Position numbers and translations under genes: made by a program. From Brevundimonas sp. (lineage in GTDB: Bacteria > Pseudomonadota > Alphaproteobacteria > Caulobacterales > Caulobacteraceae), in NCBI RefSeq assembly GCF_013912065.1, contig NZ_JACESA010000021.1, forward strand, positions 1-42,135: a stretch of 42,135 bases of DNA. Reading direction: 5' to 3'. The notes below the pieces were generated by a model. It was not told the origin of the DNA, ran no database searches, and worked only from the letters and a program-made list of their open reading frames with translations. This document shows, piece by piece, positions 32,958-40,623 of the stretch. The stretch's first letter is position 1. Each line of letters begins with the position of its first letter.

Positions 32958-34379
32958 TCAAACATCCAGCACCCAGGTGTCCTTGGTTCCGCCGCCCTGG
33001 CTGGAGTTGACCACCAGCGACCCCTCCTTCAGCGCCACCCGCGTCAAACCCCCGGGCGCGACCCGCACCCCTGCCGGACTGGACAGGACGAAGGGCCGCA
33101 AATCGACGTGGCGCGGCGACAGGTCGCCGCCGTTCAGGGTCGGCGCCGTCGACAGGCTCAGCGTCGGCTGGGCGATGAAGTCGTCGGGATCGGCGATCAG
33201 CTTGGCCCGGAACGCCTCGATCTCGGCCTTGGTCGAGGTCGGCCCGACCAGCATGCCGTAACCGCCCGATCCCCCGACCTCCTTGACCACCAGTTCGTCC
33301 AGCTTGCCCAGCACCTCCTTCAGCGCATCGGGCTCGCGACAGCGCCAGGTCGGCACATTCTTCAGGATCGCCTCCTCGCCGGTGAAGAAGCGGATGATCT
33401 CGGGCATGTAGGTATAGACGGCCTTGTCGTCGGCCACCCCTGTCCCGACCGCATTGGCCAGGGTCACCCGCCCGGCGAAATAGGCCGACATCAGCCCCGG
33501 CACCCCGACCGCCGAATCCGGCATGAAGGTCAGGGGATCGATGAAATCGTCGTCGATGCGGCGATAGATGACGTCGACCCGCTTGGGCCCTTCGGTCGTG
33601 CGCATATAGACGGTGTCGTCATTGACGAAGAGATCCCCGCCTTCGACCAGCTCGACCCCCAGTTTGTCGGCCAGGAAACTGTGCTCGTAATAGGCCGAGT
33701 TGAACGGCCCGGGCGTCAGCACCACGATGGTCGGATCCTCGCCCGCGCCGGACGGCGCCGAGGCCTGAAGCGAGCGCAGCAGCATGTCGGTATAGATCTC
33801 GACCGGCCGCACCGCATGTTCGGCGAACAGGTCCGGGAACAGCCGCATCATCATCTCGCGGTTCTCCAGCATATAGGAGACCCCCGACGGCGTGCGGACA
33901 TTGTCTTCGAGCACATAGAAGCCGTCCTCGCCCGTGCGGACCAGATCGACCCCGGCGATATGGCACCAGACGTCGCCCGGCGGCCGGCGGCCCTGCATCT
34001 CGGGCCGATAGTGCGGATTGGTCAGGATCAGGTCGGCGGGCACAATCCCGGCGCGGATACAGTTCTGGGCGCCGTAGATGTCTTTCAGGAAGGCGTTGAT
34101 GGCGGTGACCCGCTGTTTCAGCCCCTTTTCCAGCCCCGACCATTCGTCGGCGCCGATGATGCGCGGCACCACGTCGAACGGGATCAGCCGCTCGTTGGAC
34201 TCTTCGTCGCCATAGACGGCGAAGGTCACCCCCATCCGTCGGAAGAACAGCTCCGCCTGACGCGAGCGGGCCTGCAGCAGATCGGGCGGCGCATTTTCCA
34301 GCCACGCCGCCAGCGTCCTGTAGCTGTCGCGGATCGTCCCCGACCCGCCGCCGTTCATTTCGTCGAAAGCTCTCGTCAT
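32958..34379 (-). CDS. circularly permuted ATP-grasp protein (COG2308) of the Anbu operon
   Basis: ATG at 34379 with GAGGGCGA next to it; 473 residues. A longer open frame upstream runs into a repeat and is not coding. Family blocks: LFFRRMGVTFAVYGDEESNERLIPFDVVPRII, LKQRVTAINAFLKDIYG, HIAGVDLVRTGEDGFYVLEDNVRTPSGVSYMLENR, NAVGTGVADDKAVYTYMPEIIRFFTGEE, VVKEVGGSGGYGM. ATP-dependent carboxylate-amine ligation is predicted. It is first in the operon; an IR at 34430-34445 lies upstream. Confidence 0.95.
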   Translation of the reverse strand: MTRAFDEMNGGGSGTIRDSYRTLAAWLENAPPDLLQARSRQAELFFRRMGVTFAVYGDEESNERLIPFDVVPRIIGADEWSGLEKGLKQRVTAINAFLKDIYGAQNCIRAGIVPADLILTNPHYRPEMQGRRPPGDVWCHIAGVDLVRTGEDGFYVLEDNVRTPSGVSYMLENREMMMRLFPDLFAEHAVRPVEIYTDMLLRSLQASAPSGAGEDPTIVVLTPGPFNSAYYEHSFLADKLGVELVEGGDLFVNDDTVYMRTTEGPKRVDVIYRRIDDDFIDPLTFMPDSAVGVPGLMSAYFAGRVTLANAVGTGVADDKAVYTYMPEIIRFFTGEEAILKNVPTWRCREPDALKEVLGKLDELVVKEVGGSGGYGMLVGPTSTKAEIEAFRAKLIADPDDFIAQPTLSLSTAPTLNGGDLSPRHVDLRPFVLSSPAGVRVAPGGLTRVALKEGSLVVNSSQGGGTKDTWVLDV

Positions 34380-34429
34380 TCGCCCTCGCCGCGTTGAGAT
34401 CGCAGCTTGAAGGGTCTCCAACGAAAAGC

Positions 34430-34445
34430 GCAACAGTTTTGTTGC
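34430..34445. promoter_or_regulatory. 6-bp inverted repeat upstream of the Anbu operon
   Basis: GCAACA and TGTTGC are exact complements around GTTT, 51-66 bases upstream of the operon's first ATG, in the only AT-richer stretch there. Candidate operator. Confidence 0.35.
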
Positions 34446-34476
34446 ACTGCGGCGACGACGAAGCGGGGGAGCGCCT

Positions 34477-34637
34477 CTCCCTCCCCCTGCGGGGGAGGGG
34501 GGCTGAGCCGAAGGCGAAGCCGGGTGGGGGCGGCAGGGCGACACGGGACATATATCACGAGGCAGAACCCGAGCGACCCTGCCGGGCCGCCCCCACCCGG
34601 TCGCTACGCGACCGCCCTCCCCCGCAGGGGGAGGGAG
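34477..34637. repeat. large compound inverted repeat
   Basis: The outer arms are 23 bases and exactly complementary (34477-34499 and 34615-34637, core CCCTCCCCCTGCGGGGGAGG); each arm is itself nearly self-complementary. Inner arms contain CCGGGTGGGGGCGGC and GCCGCCCCCACCCGG-like blocks, and GGTCGC/GCGACC forms a small hairpin (near 34600). The middle is the short AT-rich CATATATCACG. It fills the gap between the Anbu operon and the reductase gene. Confidence 0.8.
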
Positions 34638-34647
34638 AACGCCTGCA

Positions 34648-35853
34648 TCAAACCCCCACCGCCTTCATCGACACGGCCTGATCCGCCAGCTTGGCCACAT
34701 CCACCGGCGTTCCCTTCCCGATCAGCAGCTTGCCCGCCATGAACTCCGGCGGCGCATTGACCGCCTCGACGCAGACCACCCGGTCGCCGTTCAGGTGAAA
34801 CACCGCGAACCCCGCCGCCGACGGATCGCCGCGCACCACCTGGCGGTCGGCCTCGAACGGCAGGCCGGCGATCTGCAGCTTGCAGTCGTACTGATCCGAC
34901 CAGAACCACGGAACCTCGTGCGCCGGCCCCGGTCGGCCGACGATGGCCGCCGCCGCCTGCTTCGCCTGTTCCAGCGCATTGGGCACGCTCTCCAGCCGGT
35001 GCGAGATCCCGCCGTGCACCGGAATGGGCCGCCGCGTCATGTCGCCCACGGCGAAGATGGCGGGATCGCTGGTCCGCGCCTGCTCGTCCACCACCACCCC
35101 GTCGTCGCAGCGCAGGCCCGCCGACCGCGCCAGGCTTTCGCAGGCCAGGGCGCCGACCCCGACCAGGACCGCATCGGCCTGCACCACCCCCCCGTCCGCC
35201 AGCGTCACCCCGTCGTGCGCGACAGCGACCACCTCGGCCCCGGTCAGGATCTCGACCCCGTGCGCCCGGTGCTGAGCCGTGAAGAAGTCGGACAGGGTCT
35301 GCGACGCCACCCGCGCCAGCACCCGATCCATCCGCTCGATCACCACCGCCTCGGCGCCCAGCGCCCGCGCCGAAGCCGCCGCCTCCAGTCCGACATAGCC
35401 GCCCCCGACCACCGCCAGCCGCTTGCCCGGCCCCAGCACCGCCTTCAGCCGCTCGGCGTCCTTCAGCGTGCGCAGCTCCAGCAGGTCCGGATGATCCCCG
35501 CCCGGCACGGGCAGCTTCCGCGCTGTCGATCCCGTCGCCAGCACCAGGACGTCATAGGTCTCGGACGACCCGTCGTGGAAGGCGACCGTCTTCGTCTCCG
35601 GATCCACCGACACGGCGACCGTCGACGGCCGGAACTCGATGCCCTGTTCCTCATAGAAGCTCAGCGGACGCAGCAGCAGCGCCTCCAGATCCGCCTCACC
35701 CTTCAGCCAGGCCTTGGACAGGGGCGGCCGCTGATACGGCGGGGCATCCTCCTCGCCTACCAGCACGATGGGGCCTTCATGCCCGTACTGCCGCAGAAAG
35801 GCCGCGACGGAGCCGCCGGCGTGCCCGGCGCCGATGATCAGGATCTTGGTCAT
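34648..35853 (-). CDS. FAD-dependent ferredoxin/rubredoxin reductase-type oxidoreductase
   Basis: ATG at 35853 preferred, as MTKILIIGAGHAGGSVAAFLRQYG begins the FAD-binding fold; 401 residues. Features: GAGHAGG (FAD), PPYQRPPLSKAWL, LVLATGS, LAVVGGGYVGLEAAASA (NADH), FAVGDMTRRP, and a C-terminal reductase domain (EVPWFWSDQYDCKLQIAG). This matches the reductases that serve P450 or dioxygenase ferredoxins (ThcD/CamA type). No ferredoxin or oxygenase gene is adjacent. It is isolated between two palindromic repeats. Confidence 0.9.
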   Translation of the reverse strand: MTKILIIGAGHAGGSVAAFLRQYGHEGPIVLVGEEDAPPYQRPPLSKAWLKGEADLEALLLRPLSFYEEQGIEFRPSTVAVSVDPETKTVAFHDGSSETYDVLVLATGSTARKLPVPGGDHPDLLELRTLKDAERLKAVLGPGKRLAVVGGGYVGLEAAASARALGAEAVVIERMDRVLARVASQTLSDFFTAQHRAHGVEILTGAEVVAVAHDGVTLADGGVVQADAVLVGVGALACESLARSAGLRCDDGVVVDEQARTSDPAIFAVGDMTRRPIPVHGGISHRLESVPNALEQAKQAAAAIVGRPGPAHEVPWFWSDQYDCKLQIAGLPFEADRQVVRGDPSAAGFAVFHLNGDRVVCVEAVNAPPEFMAGKLLIGKGTPVDVAKLADQAVSMKAVGV

Positions 35854-35884
35854 GAAGACGCAGATAGTGCCACGCACGCCTCAT

Positions 35885-36043
35885 GTCTCCTCCCCACCTC
35901 GTGGGGAGGTGGCGCGGCGCTTCTTCAGCGCCGTGACGGAGGGGTTCTTCACCGCATCGCAGGCGCCGGTGCGGCGTCCAGAACCCCTCCACCCCCGCGC
36001 AAGAGGCGCGGCGGTCCCCCTCCCCGCTTCGCAGGGAGGAGAC
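35885..36043. repeat. palindromic intergenic repeat, copy B
   Basis: About 159 bases with terminal GTCTCCTCCC (35885-35894) and GGGAGGAGAC (36034-36043). It shares the plan of copy A (32796-32945). The internal hairpin CGGCGCT (35915-35921)/AGCGCCG (35927-35933) corresponds to CGACGCG/CGCGTCG in copy A, with two base pairs changed on both sides. Confidence 0.8.
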
Positions 36044-36054
36044 ACCCCCTTGAC

Positions 36055-36082
36055 CGTTCCACTGTTACAGCATAGTGGAACG
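36055..36082. promoter_or_regulatory. candidate operator of the histidine operon
   Basis: CGTTCCACT (36055-36063) and AGTGGAACG (36074-36082) are exact complements around a 10-base spacer. A -35-like TTGACC at 36050 overlaps it. It ends 3 bases before the regulator's ATG (36086), so the site covers promoter and start region. Confidence 0.65.
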
Positions 36083-36085
36083 CGC

Positions 36086-36370
36086 ATGACGACCCCGCCC
36101 GCCCGCGACGCCCTCTATGACGCCCTGCTGTCGATGAAGACGCGCGCCGAGATCGACGCCTTCCTGGCCGATCTCTGCACCCCGGCGGAGCTGCGCGCCT
36201 TCGCCGAGCGCTGGCAGGTGGCGCGCCTGCTGGACGCCGGGGGCAAGTCCTATCGCGAGATCGCGGCCGAGGCCCACGCCAGCCCCACCACCGTCGTCCG
36301 CGTCGCCCGTTATCTGAAAGACATGCCGCACCAGGGATACCGCATCGCCCTGGACCGGCTGAAAGCCTGA
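36086..36370 (+). CDS. TrpR/YerC-family regulator heading the his operon
   Basis: 94 residues. It is all-helical with the TrpR-superfamily helix-turn-helix: LCTPAELRAFAERWQVARLLDAGGKSYREIAAEAHASPTTVVRVARYL. YerC/YecD proteins share this plan. It is followed by hisG after 10 bases, and is the first gene of the his operon, so I infer histidine-responsive repression of the operon and of itself through the palindrome at 36055-36082. There is no ribosome site visible between the palindrome and the ATG, so the mRNA may be leaderless. Confidence 0.85.
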   Translation: MTTPPARDALYDALLSMKTRAEIDAFLADLCTPAELRAFAERWQVARLLDAGGKSYREIAAEAHASPTTVVRVARYLKDMPHQGYRIALDRLKA

Positions 36371-36380
36371 GAGTTTCCGC

Positions 36381-37262
36381 ATGAGCACCGTCCAGGGCCG
36401 GCTTCGCATCGCCGTCCAGAAATCCGGCCGTTTGGCCGACCGCAGCCTCGACCTGATCCGCGACGCGGGTCTGAAATGGGTCAAGGGCCACAACGACCTG
36501 CTGTATCGGGTCGAGAACTACCCCATCGACCTGCTGCGCGTCCGCGACGACGACATCCCCACCTTCGTGGCCGACGGCGTCTGCGACCTGGGCATCGTCG
36601 GCGAGAATGTGCTGGAGGAGGGCCGAAACGGCGGGGCCAATGCGTCTGTCGTCATGCCGCTGGGCTTTGGCCGCTGCACGCTGAAGATCGCTGCGCCCCC
36701 GACCCTGGCCTATGACGGCCCGGCCTCGCTGGAGGGCCTGCGCATCGCCACCTCCTATCCCAAGATCCTGCGTCGCTTCCTGAACGAGCGGGGGGTCAAG
36801 GCCGAGATCGTCGTCATGCGCGGCGCCGTCGAGGTCGCGCCCCGGCTGAAGCTGGCCGCCGCCATCTGCGACCTGGTCTCGACCGGAGCGACGCTGGAGG
36901 CCAACGGCCTGGGCGCCAAGGATACGGTGCTGGAAAGCCAGGCCGTCCTGATCCAGTCGCCCGTCGCCCCCGAGCCCGGCCTGCAACACCTGCTGGACAG
37001 CGTCATTGAGCGGATGTCCGGCGTCGTCTCCTCGCAGGGCGCCAAATACGTCATGCTGAACGCCCCGCGTTCGGCGCTGGACCAGATCACGGCCATCCTG
37101 CCCGGCGCAGGTTCGCCCACCGTCATGCCGCTGATGGGTCGCGACGACGCGGTCGCCGTCCACGCCGTCTGTCAGGAGGCCGTCTTCTGGGAGACGCTCG
37201 AGAAGCTGAAGGCCGCCGGCGCATCCGCCATCCTGGTCCTGCCCATCGAGAAGATGATGTGA
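36381..37262 (+). CDS. hisG: ATP phosphoribosyltransferase, long form
   Basis: 293 residues, the long form with a C-terminal regulatory domain. Blocks: RIAVQKSGRLADRSLDLIRDAGL, VCDLGIVGENVLEE, IATSYPKILRRFL, ICDLVSTGATLEANGL (PRPP loop), and the C-terminal ACT-like domain GVVSSQGAKYVMLNAPRSALDQITAILPG. It catalyses the first step of histidine synthesis and is usually inhibited by histidine; the long form needs no HisZ. Its stop overlaps the hisD start by one base. Confidence 0.96.
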   Translation: MSTVQGRLRIAVQKSGRLADRSLDLIRDAGLKWVKGHNDLLYRVENYPIDLLRVRDDDIPTFVADGVCDLGIVGENVLEEGRNGGANASVVMPLGFGRCTLKIAAPPTLAYDGPASLEGLRIATSYPKILRRFLNERGVKAEIVVMRGAVEVAPRLKLAAAICDLVSTGATLEANGLGAKDTVLESQAVLIQSPVAPEPGLQHLLDSVIERMSGVVSSQGAKYVMLNAPRSALDQITAILPGAGSPTVMPLMGRDDAVAVHAVCQEAVFWETLEKLKAAGASAILVLPIEKMM

Positions 37263-38569
37263 TGAAACTCATCGACTGGTCCTCCCTCGACGCCGCCGGC
37301 AAGACATCGGCCCTCGCCCGCCCGGCCCAGCGCACCGCCGGCGACGTCACCGAGGTCGTGCGCACCATCCTGAACGACGTGCGCGAGCGCGGCGGCGCGG
37401 CGGTCACGGACTGGTGCGTCAAGCTGGACAAGGCCCCGCCCCGCCGCATCGCCATCACGCCCGAGGTCGTGGCTGAGGCCCGCAACGCCCTGCCCCCCGG
37501 CGACGTCCGCGCCCTGCGCATGGCGGCCGAGAATGTCCGCGTCTTCCACCAGGCGACCAAGCCGGAGGATACGCCCTTCGTCGAGACCACCCCCGGCGTG
37601 CGCTCGAAACTGGCCTGGCGTCCCATCGCCTCGGCCGGCCTCTACATCCCCGGCGGCACCGCCCCCCTCTTCTCGTCCCTGCTGATGCTGGCCATCCCGG
37701 CCGGCGTCGCGGGCGTGGGCCAGCGCGTCGCCGTCACGCCTCCATCGAAGGATGGCGGCGTCCACCCCGCCATGATCCTGGCCGCCGCCGAGGCCGAGCT
37801 GGACGCCATCTGGCTGATGGGCGGGGCCCAGGCCATCGCCGCCCTGACCTTCGGCGTCGCGCTGGAGGACGGGATCATCCCCGCCTGCGACAAGCTGTTC
37901 GGCCCCGGCAACGCCTATGTGGCCGAGGCCAAGAAACAGGCCTCCGCCCTTCCCGGCGGTCCCGCCGTCGACATGCCCGCCGGCCCGTCTGAACTGATGG
38001 TCATCGTCGACCGCGACGCCGCGCCCGAGATCGCCGCCGCCGACCTGCTCAGCCAGGCCGAACACGACGCCGACGCCCAGGTCATCCTGGTCTCCACCAG
38101 CCGCGCCACCATCGACTACATCCTGTCGGAGGTGGAGGTTCAGGTCGCCACCCTGCCGCGCGAAGCCATCGCCCGCGCCTCGCTGAACGAAGCCCGCGCC
38201 ATCCTGGTCCGCGACCTCGACGCCGCCGCGGAAGTGGCCAACCTGTATGGCCCCGAACACCTGGCGATCCAGATCGACGATCCCGAACCCCTGGTCGATT
38301 CGATCAAGGCCGCCGGCGCCGTCTTCGTCGGCCGGTTCGCCGCCGAGACTCTGGGCGATTACGCCGCCGGCCCCAGCCACGTCCTGCCCACCGACGGCGG
38401 CGCCCGCACCCTGGGCGGCGTCACCACGTCCAGCTTCATGACCACCATGTCGGTCCAGCTGGTGTCCGAGGCCGGCGCCCGCGCCCTCGCCCCCATCGCC
38501 GCCCGCCTGGCCCGAATGGAGGGCCTCGAAGCCCACGCCCGCGCCGCCGACCTGAGGGCCGAAGGATGA
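37262..38569 (+). CDS. hisD: histidinol dehydrogenase
   Basis: ATG at 37262 sharing a base with the hisG stop (TGATG); 435 residues, the usual length. Blocks: YIPGGTAPLFSSLLMLAIPAGVAGV, QAIAALTFG, KLFGPGNAYVAEAKK, GPSELMVIVD, LLSQAEHDADAQ (zinc Gln/His), GPEHLAI, GPSHVLPTDGGART. It oxidises histidinol to histidine in two NAD-dependent steps. It overlaps the next gene by 4 bases (ATGA). Confidence 0.97.
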   Translation: MKLIDWSSLDAAGKTSALARPAQRTAGDVTEVVRTILNDVRERGGAAVTDWCVKLDKAPPRRIAITPEVVAEARNALPPGDVRALRMAAENVRVFHQATKPEDTPFVETTPGVRSKLAWRPIASAGLYIPGGTAPLFSSLLMLAIPAGVAGVGQRVAVTPPSKDGGVHPAMILAAAEAELDAIWLMGGAQAIAALTFGVALEDGIIPACDKLFGPGNAYVAEAKKQASALPGGPAVDMPAGPSELMVIVDRDAAPEIAAADLLSQAEHDADAQVILVSTSRATIDYILSEVEVQVATLPREAIARASLNEARAILVRDLDAAAEVANLYGPEHLAIQIDDPEPLVDSIKAAGAVFVGRFAAETLGDYAAGPSHVLPTDGGARTLGGVTTSSFMTTMSVQLVSEAGARALAPIAARLARMEGLEAHARAADLRAEG

Positions 38570-39990
38570 CCCTGCCCGCCCCCTATCCTCCGCTGGTCTC
38601 CGGCGGCGAAGGCCTGGACCGCTATCCTGGCGACGCGTCTGCCCTGGCCGCTCGCATGGCCGCGATCTACGCCGTGCCTACCGACCAGGTCCTTCCGGTG
38701 CGCGGCCTGACCCACGGGCTGGAACTGGCCTATCGCCTCGCCGCCCGCGACGGCGGCTCGGTCGAGGCGCCCAAGGCCGAACCTTACGACAGTCTGGCCG
38801 CCATCTATCCGGCCAAGGGCGAACCCGCCGTCGTCGTCATCCGCGCCCTCGGCTCGCCCGAGGCCGTGGCCGAAATGGCCGCCCGCGTCGCCCCCGCCCT
38901 GCTGGTGGTGGACGAAGGCCTGATCGAGTTTTCCGACAGCGTCTCGGCCGCCACCGTCGTCGCCGACCAGCCGAACCTGGTCGTGCTGCGCAGCCTGTCC
39001 CTGGCCTATGGTCTGGCCGGCGCCCGCGTCGGCGCGGCCATCGCCCAGGCCCCGACCCTGGCCCGCCTCGCCTCGGTGCTGGAGCCCTACGCCCTGCCCG
39101 AACCCCTGGTGCGGCTGGCGCAACAGGCGCTCGACCCGTCGCGGATGATCGAGACCGCCGAGCGGATCGCCTCGGTCCGGCGCGAGCGCGAGCGGATCGC
39201 CCGCGAACTGGGCCGCGAAATGACGGTCGAGCCCGGCGTCGGCCCGATCCTCATGGTCCGGCCGCAAGACCCCGCCGCCGCCCTGGCCGGGCTTATGGCC
39301 TATGGCGTCGAGGCCGACCTGTCCGGCGACCGGCTGCGCCTGCCCGTCTCGATCAAGCCCGAGGTCAACGACCGGCTGCTGGCCGCCTTCGGCCTGACCC
39401 CCGCCAAGCGCCGCCCGTCCCGCGTCGGCCAGGCCGTCCGCGACACGAAAGAGACCCGCATCGTCTGCGCCGTCGATCTGGACGCGCCCGGTCCGATCAA
39501 GATCGAGACCGGCGTCGGCTTCTTCGATCACATGCTGGAGCAGATCGCGGCCCACGGCGGCTTCTCCCTGCGGCTCCAGTGCGAGGGCGACCTGCACACC
39601 GATCCGCACCACACGATCGAGGACAGCGCCATCGCCCTGGGCCAGGCGCTGAAACAGGCGCTGGGCGAACGTAGAGGCATCGCCCGCTACGGCTTCGTCC
39701 TGCCGATGGACGAGGCCAATGCGACCGTCTCCATCGACCTGTCCGGCCGCCCCTATCCGCTGTTCGAGGGCACGTTCGACACCCCCTATATCGGCGACTA
39801 TCGCACCGACCTGACGGCCCACGTCTTCCGTTCCCTGGCCGAGGCCATGGGCGCCGCCGTCCACATCTCGGTCACCGGCCAGGACGACCACCACAAGACC
39901 GAGGCCGTCTACAAGGGCTTCGGCCGCGCCCTGCGCCAGGCCATCCGGGTCGAGGGCGACGCCGTGCCGTCCACGAAGGGGGTGCTGTGA
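38566..39990 (+). CDS. hisB: fusion: degenerate HisC-like aminotransferase + HisB (IGP dehydratase)
   Basis: 474 residues in one frame. Residues about 1-278 align by eye with histidinol-phosphate aminotransferase (YPG, RGLTHGLELAYRL, VVDEGLIEF, VLRSLSLAYGLAGARVG, LRLPV). The PLP lysine (SLSK in HisC) is Leu146; the NPNNPTG block is missing and the DEAY Tyr is Leu. Residues about 290-474 are a complete imidazoleglycerol-phosphate dehydratase with GVGFFDHMLEQIAAHGG, HHTIED (348-353) and DDHHKTEAVYKGFGRAL (440-456), the Mn-binding motifs. No start codon lies in the linker; the nearest in-frame is Met244. A true hisC must be elsewhere. Confidence 0.9.
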   Translation: MTLPAPYPPLVSGGEGLDRYPGDASALAARMAAIYAVPTDQVLPVRGLTHGLELAYRLAARDGGSVEAPKAEPYDSLAAIYPAKGEPAVVVIRALGSPEAVAEMAARVAPALLVVDEGLIEFSDSVSAATVVADQPNLVVLRSLSLAYGLAGARVGAAIAQAPTLARLASVLEPYALPEPLVRLAQQALDPSRMIETAERIASVRRERERIARELGREMTVEPGVGPILMVRPQDPAAALAGLMAYGVEADLSGDRLRLPVSIKPEVNDRLLAAFGLTPAKRRPSRVGQAVRDTKETRIVCAVDLDAPGPIKIETGVGFFDHMLEQIAAHGGFSLRLQCEGDLHTDPHHTIEDSAIALGQALKQALGERRGIARYGFVLPMDEANATVSIDLSGRPYPLFEGTFDTPYIGDYRTDLTAHVFRSLAEAMGAAVHISVTGQDDHHKTEAVYKGFGRALRQAIRVEGDAVPSTKGVL

Positions 39991-39996
39991 TGAAAC

Positions 39997-40015
39997 CCTC
40001 CCCCCTTGGGGGAGG
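39997..40015 (+). promoter_or_regulatory. hairpin enclosing the hisH ribosome site
   Basis: CCTCCCCC (39997-40004) pairs with GGGGGAGG (40008-40015) around a three-base loop. The right arm is the hisH Shine-Dalgarno (GGGGGAGGA, 5 bases before the ATG). The sequence matches the tip of the intergenic repeats. Confidence 0.6.
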
Positions 40016-40020
40016 ATCGC

Positions 40021-40623
40021 ATGAGCGAAGTCGCCATCCTGTCCTATGGCGCCGGCAATGTCGCCTCGGTCCAGTTCGCGCTGGAGCGTCTGGGCGCCAC
40101 GGTCCGCCTGACCGACGATCCCGCCGTGATCGCCGAGGCCGAACGGGTCATCCTGCCCGGCGTGGGCGCCGCCGGCTACGCGATGAGCCGACTGTCGGAC
40201 CTGGGCCTGGTCGAGCCGATCCGCGCCTTTCCCCGCCCCCTGCTGGGCGTCTGCCTGGGCCAGCAGCTGCTGTTCGAGCGCAGCGAGGAGGGCGACGGGG
40301 TCGGCCTGCTGGGCTTCATCCCCGGCGCCGTGACCCGGCTCGAACCGGCCGAGGCCCTGCCCGTGCCCCACATGGGCTGGAGCCGGCTGACGCGCGACCG
40401 CGACGACCCGCTGCTGGAGGGGGTCGTGGACGGCGCCTACGCCTATTTCGTCCACGGCTTCGTCTGTCCCGACGGTCCCGCCACCCTGGCCCGCGCCGAC
40501 TACGGCGGCCCGGTCCCCGCCGTGGTGCGGTCGGGCAATCGTTGGGGCTGCCAGTTCCACCCCGAACGCTCGGCCGAGGCCGGGGCGACCATCCTCAAGA
40601 ACTTCCTGGATCTTCCATGCTGA
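40021..40623 (+). CDS. hisH: imidazole glycerol phosphate synthase, glutaminase subunit
   Basis: ATG at 40021 chosen for the adjacent GGGGGAGGA; 200 residues. Class I amidotransferase triad: Cys in LLGVCLGQQLLFE, His and Glu in FHPERSAEAG. VPHMGWSRL and YAYFVHGF are HisH features. It supplies ammonia from glutamine to HisF. Its stop overlaps hisA by 7 bases. Confidence 0.96.
   Translation: MSEVAILSYGAGNVASVQFALERLGATVRLTDDPAVIAEAERVILPGVGAAGYAMSRLSDLGLVEPIRAFPRPLLGVCLGQQLLFERSEEGDGVGLLGFIPGAVTRLEPAEALPVPHMGWSRLTRDRDDPLLEGVVDGAYAYFVHGFVCPDGPATLARADYGGPVPAVVRSGNRWGCQFHPERSAEAGATILKNFLDLPC

Noticed and set aside
34380-34544. N-terminal extension of the ATP-grasp protein
   Set aside because: The added residues (Pro/Arg/Gly-rich) come from the large inverted repeat; the ATG at 34379 with GAGGGCGA is the family start.
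38566-39990. Sequencing frameshift joining separate hisC and hisB genes
   Set aside because: The frame is continuous with no stop, codon use is uniform, and the aminotransferase part is degenerate at the catalytic site throughout, so a single base error does not explain it.
38359-40560. A 733-residue antisense frame across hisD, hisB and hisH
   Set aside because: It crosses three well-identified his genes and its product has no domain pattern, only Gly/Gln/Asp-rich sequence.
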